A DNA stretch of 64,000 bases from Simplicispira hankyongi. Lineage in GTDB: Bacteria > Pseudomonadota > Gammaproteobacteria > Burkholderiales > Burkholderiaceae_C. Shown piece by piece: positions 61,478 to 64,000 of the stretch (positions are counted from its first letter, which is position 1; each line of letters starts with the position of its first letter). Position numbers and translations under genes: made by a program. Below the pieces are notes generated by a model, which saw only the letters and a program-made list of their open reading frames with translations, ran no database searches and had not been told where the DNA came from. The stretch covers positions 1 to 64,000 of the forward strand of contig NZ_QXJC01000014.1 in NCBI RefSeq assembly GCF_003570885.1, read 5' to 3'.

Positions 61478-62219
61478 CCTGCAAAGCCGCCCTCCGCACC
61501 GGCCCGTGCCGGTGCCCGTGGTGACTGCGCCCGCCGCACACGCCGATGCTGCGTTGCTGCGCATCGGCGGCATCACGCCGCTCACCAGCATCGACTTCCC
61601 CGGCCGCCTGGCCGCCGTGCTGTACTGCCAGGGCTGCCCCTGGCGCTGCGGCTACTGCCACAACCCCGAGCTGCTGTGCGCCACCACCCCCGCCGCCGTG
61701 CCCTGGCCCGAGGTGCTGGCGTTTCTCAAAAGCCGCCAGGGCCTGCTCGACGGCGTCGTCTTCTCCGGTGGCGAACCCACGCTGCAAGCCTCCTTGCCCG
61801 CCGCGCTGGCCGAGGTGCGCGCCTTGGGCCTTCAAACCGCGCTGCACACCGGCGGCATGTACCCCGAGCGCCTGCAAGCGCTGCTGCCCCTGCTCGACTG
61901 GGTGGGCCTGGACATCAAAGGCCCCCTGCACGCCTACGACGCCATCACGCGCACCCCCGGCAGCGGCGCCAAAGCCTTTGAATCGTTGCAACGCCTGCTC
62001 GCCAGCGGCGTGCCCTATGAATGCCGCACCACCTGGCACGCGGGCCTGTTCAGTGTGGACGACCTGTTCGCCCTGGCCGACACGCTGGCCGATGCAGGCG
62101 TGGCCCACTGGGCGCTTCAGGAATGCCGCGCGCCGGGCGCTTCTGCCTGGGCCTTGACGGCTGGGCAGGTGGAGCGGCTGGGGGCGCGGTTTGCGGGGTT
62201 GGTGGTACGGCGGGGGTGA
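61452..62219 (+). CDS. nrdG: Anaerobic ribonucleotide reductase activating protein, radical SAM
   Basis: A 255-residue radical SAM protein that generates the glycyl radical on its partner. The cluster motif is YCQGCPWRCGYCHNPELL (CxxxCxxC). The SAM-binding glycines are in VVFSGGEPTL, followed by LHTGGMYPERL and VGLDIKGPLHAYD. The length matches the longer activase type rather than the ~155-residue E. coli NrdG. The start is uncertain: TTG at 61452, overlapping the radical-domain gene by 26 bp, or GTGs a little further in. The overlap implies coupled expression of activator and substrate loop. Confidence 0.88.
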   Translation: MPKPPVAVDLQSRPPHRPVPVPVVTAPAAHADAALLRIGGITPLTSIDFPGRLAAVLYCQGCPWRCGYCHNPELLCATTPAAVPWPEVLAFLKSRQGLLDGVVFSGGEPTLQASLPAALAEVRALGLQTALHTGGMYPERLQALLPLLDWVGLDIKGPLHAYDAITRTPGSGAKAFESLQRLLASGVPYECRTTWHAGLFSVDDLFALADTLADAGVAHWALQECRAPGASAWALTAGQVERLGARFAGLVVRRG

Positions 62220-62457
62220 GAGGCAGGTCACCGGTAACTGCCCTTGGGCAAGCGAGTGCGAGCGACTGTTCAAGGCGGGAAGTCGACAGTCACCAAAGAC
62301 GACTCTTTGCTTCCTTGGCACTCAGTAGGTTGGTCAAGATTCGATCGGAATCAACGGGCAGCGGCCTAAATGGATGCGATATAAGTCTCTATCTGCGACG
62401 CACGAGCTCTCAGACATTCGGCTAAACGTCGCGCAAAAAACCAGGAGAGGTTACGCC

Positions 62458-64000
62458 GTGATTCATCAGTTGGACATTGCGCATTTCGGAAGTTTCGATG
62501 GATTTCAGTGGAAAAGCTCGATTAGGGACACGTCCGGAAACAACGTTCAGAGCTTCAAGATGCTCAACATCATCTACGGCCGAAACTACTCCGGGAAAAC
62601 TACGCTTTCCAGGGTATTCAGGAGTCTTGAGAAAGGTGAGATCCCGTGGCGCTACGAGGACGCACGCTTCGTGGTGCGAGGCGATAAGGGGGATCTGACT
62701 CATCAGCAGATTGCTGGACACGGCTACGACATCCGCGTCTACAACAGAGATTTCGTGGTGGAGAACCTGAGCTTCCTCACCGACCAGCGCGCCGGGAGCA
62801 TACAAACCTTTGCGATTGTCGGCAGCGAGAACAACGCCTTGGCAGAACGTATCGCAGCGCTGTTTACCAGCCTGGGTAGTGTTGAGGAGAAGCGTGGCGC
62901 GCGCTACGACGCGGCGCAGGCCTCGGAAAAGCACTTCAAAACAAGCAAGCGGGCCAAGGACGCTAGTGATGAGCTCGATGAACTTTTGCGTCGACAGGCT
63001 AACGATGTCATCAAAAAGGATCGTGCGTTCGGCCATGTGGGATACAACATCGACAGCATTAAGGCAGACATTGCATTCGTCACGGGTAACAAGCTCGAAG
63101 TATTGACTGAGGCCGAAAGGTCTAGTTACGTCGCGCTGCTGAAGGAGGATGCACTGCCAGAGATACGCGCTACCGCGTCCTTCAGGTCAAAGCTTGATGC
63201 ACTATTCGACGAGGCAACGCCGCTGATCGGCACCGCCATAGAGCCCACCAAACCGCTACAGGATTTACTGGACGATGCCGCGTTGCAATCTTGGGCGCGC
63301 GAGGGTATCGGACACCACAAGGGAAAGCGCGAAGACTGCGCCTTTTGTCGGCAGCAGCTTCCCGCCAACCTCTGGCAGACGTTGGCAAATCATTTCAACC
63401 AGGCCTCTGAGACGCTCGGAGCGGCGATCGATGCCTGCTCTGAGAAGATCCGTGTTGAGATACAGAGCGTGGCTTGGATGCCAGTGCTTGAATCGGGTCA
63501 GTTCTACGCATCCGAGCGACCTGCTTTTGAGGCGGCTAAGTCCGATCTCGTGAAATCCATCGAGTCCTACAAAACCGATCTAAAGAAGCTTGCGGACGCG
63601 TTGGCGAGCCGACGCGCGTCGCTGTTTCGAGCCGGAAGGCTTCCGCTGCGAGAGTTTGATGAAGCAGCGGCAGAGGCTGCGACACACTCGTTCAACTCAG
63701 TTGTGGCAGCGAACAACGGCCGCTCTACGACGCTGAATAAGGACAAGGACGCAGCACGGTTGGCGCTTCGGCGCAGCAAGGTCGCTGAGTTCCTTGCGAC
63801 CCTTGACCTTCCTGGCAAAGAAGCGCACATCCTTCAGCTTCGAGAGAAGTGCGCCGACGCCAAGACGATAGCGGATACAACGCGCCAAGCTCAGCATTCC
63901 ATCGAGCAGGAGATCAAGCAGCTTGAAGCGCAGCAGAAAGACGAGCGCAAAGGCGCAGAGCGTGTCAATGCGCTGCTGAACCACTATTTTGGCCATGGCG
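62458..64000 (+). CDS. AAA_13 family ATPase, RloC-like, with zinc-hook motif (partial)
   Basis: The frame is open from the GTG at 62458 (AGGAGAGG upstream) to the window end, 514 codons so far. The N-terminus has an ABC-type P-loop (LNIIYGRNYSGKTTLSRVFRSLEKG) and the IRVYNRDFVVENL stretch of AAA_13 proteins. A long coiled-coil part follows with CAFC at residues 294-297, the CxxC pattern of a Rad50/RloC zinc hook. The last residues (ERVNALLNHYFGHG) match the start of the returning ATPase half. RloC is an anticodon nuclease with this layout; the nuclease part would be outside the window. GC content and codon use are visibly lower than in neighbours, a sign of transfer. The gap 62220-62457 shows no gene. 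Confidence 0.8.
   Translation, partial: MIHQLDIAHFGSFDGFQWKSSIRDTSGNNVQSFKMLNIIYGRNYSGKTTLSRVFRSLEKGEIPWRYEDARFVVRGDKGDLTHQQIAGHGYDIRVYNRDFVVENLSFLTDQRAGSIQTFAIVGSENNALAERIAALFTSLGSVEEKRGARYDAAQASEKHFKTSKRAKDASDELDELLRRQANDVIKKDRAFGHVGYNIDSIKADIAFVTGNKLEVLTEAERSSYVALLKEDALPEIRATASFRSKLDALFDEATPLIGTAIEPTKPLQDLLDDAALQSWAREGIGHHKGKREDCAFCRQQLPANLWQTLANHFNQASETLGAAIDACSEKIRVEIQSVAWMPVLESGQFYASERPAFEAAKSDLVKSIESYKTDLKKLADALASRRASLFRAGRLPLREFDEAAAEAATHSFNSVVAANNGRSTTLNKDKDAARLALRRSKVAEFLATLDLPGKEAHILQLREKCADAKTIADTTRQAQHSIEQEIKQLEAQQKDERKGAERVNALLNHYFGHG

Noticed and set aside
62220-62457. Possible tRNA or attachment site at the start of the low-GC region
   Set aside because: No cloverleaf or direct repeat could be found by eye; the opposite end of the island is not in the window.

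Overview
The window is high-GC, densely packed DNA from a betaproteobacterium, most likely a member of the Comamonadaceae (Acidovorax/Hydrogenophaga-like). This rests on gene content and on several families of short dispersed repeats, notably a ~50 bp palindrome with the arms TCTAGCGCTT and AGCAGCTAT. No rRNA, tRNA or CRISPR array was seen.

Layout. 1-8.6 kb: a one-strand cluster for 4-guanidinobutyrate/GABA use (gabT, four ABC uptake genes, gbuA-type ureohydrolase, start of gabD) with a divergent MocR/GabR-type regulator. 8.7-15.8 kb: BON-domain protein, FAD-linked lactate-type dehydrogenase, EF-hand protein, cobalamin adenosyltransferase, thioesterase, acetyl-CoA hydrolase/transferase and a UraA-type permease. 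15.8-21.5 kb: single-chain acyl-CoA carboxylase coupled to an acyl-CoA ligase, with a divergent TetR and a double palindromic operator. 21.5-30.8 kb: TetR and acetoacetyl-CoA synthetase, pssA, an exporter, a K+ channel, minCDE, MOSC and SH3 proteins. 30.8-41 kb: flavin reductase, hydrolase, M14 peptidase, LivJ-type binding protein, regulators, UspA and a phosphoesterase. 41-46 kb: Fur-box-preceded ferrous iron uptake operon ftrA-porin-ftrBCD. 46-59 kb: pckG, queC, ilvA, a permease/redox protein/ECF sigma group beside an ACR3 remnant, a diguanylate cyclase, a chemoreceptor and a FecR/DUF6600-like protein. 59-62.2 kb: anaerobic ribonucleotide reductase. 62.4 kb to the end: a truncated AAA_13/RloC-like ATPase with a zinc-hook motif and visibly lower GC, probably the edge of a defence or accessory island.

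The most notable system is the class III ribonucleotide reductase. The 672-residue NrdD ends just after its zinc site and lacks the C-terminal glycyl radical loop. The loop is instead encoded 172 bp downstream as a separate 62-residue protein with its own strong ribosome binding site, followed by nrdG. Upstream lie two NrdR boxes 32 bp apart and an FNR-like site. A second strong observation is a 161-bp MITE present twice with 4-bp target duplications, once inserted exactly into the loop of a terminator hairpin.

Functionally, the region combines nitrogen and carbon scavenging (guanidinobutyrate/GABA, branched-chain or lipid-derived acyl-CoAs), iron import, gluconeogenesis, cell division and anaerobic DNA precursor synthesis. 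This fits a metabolically versatile, facultatively anaerobic environmental bacterium.
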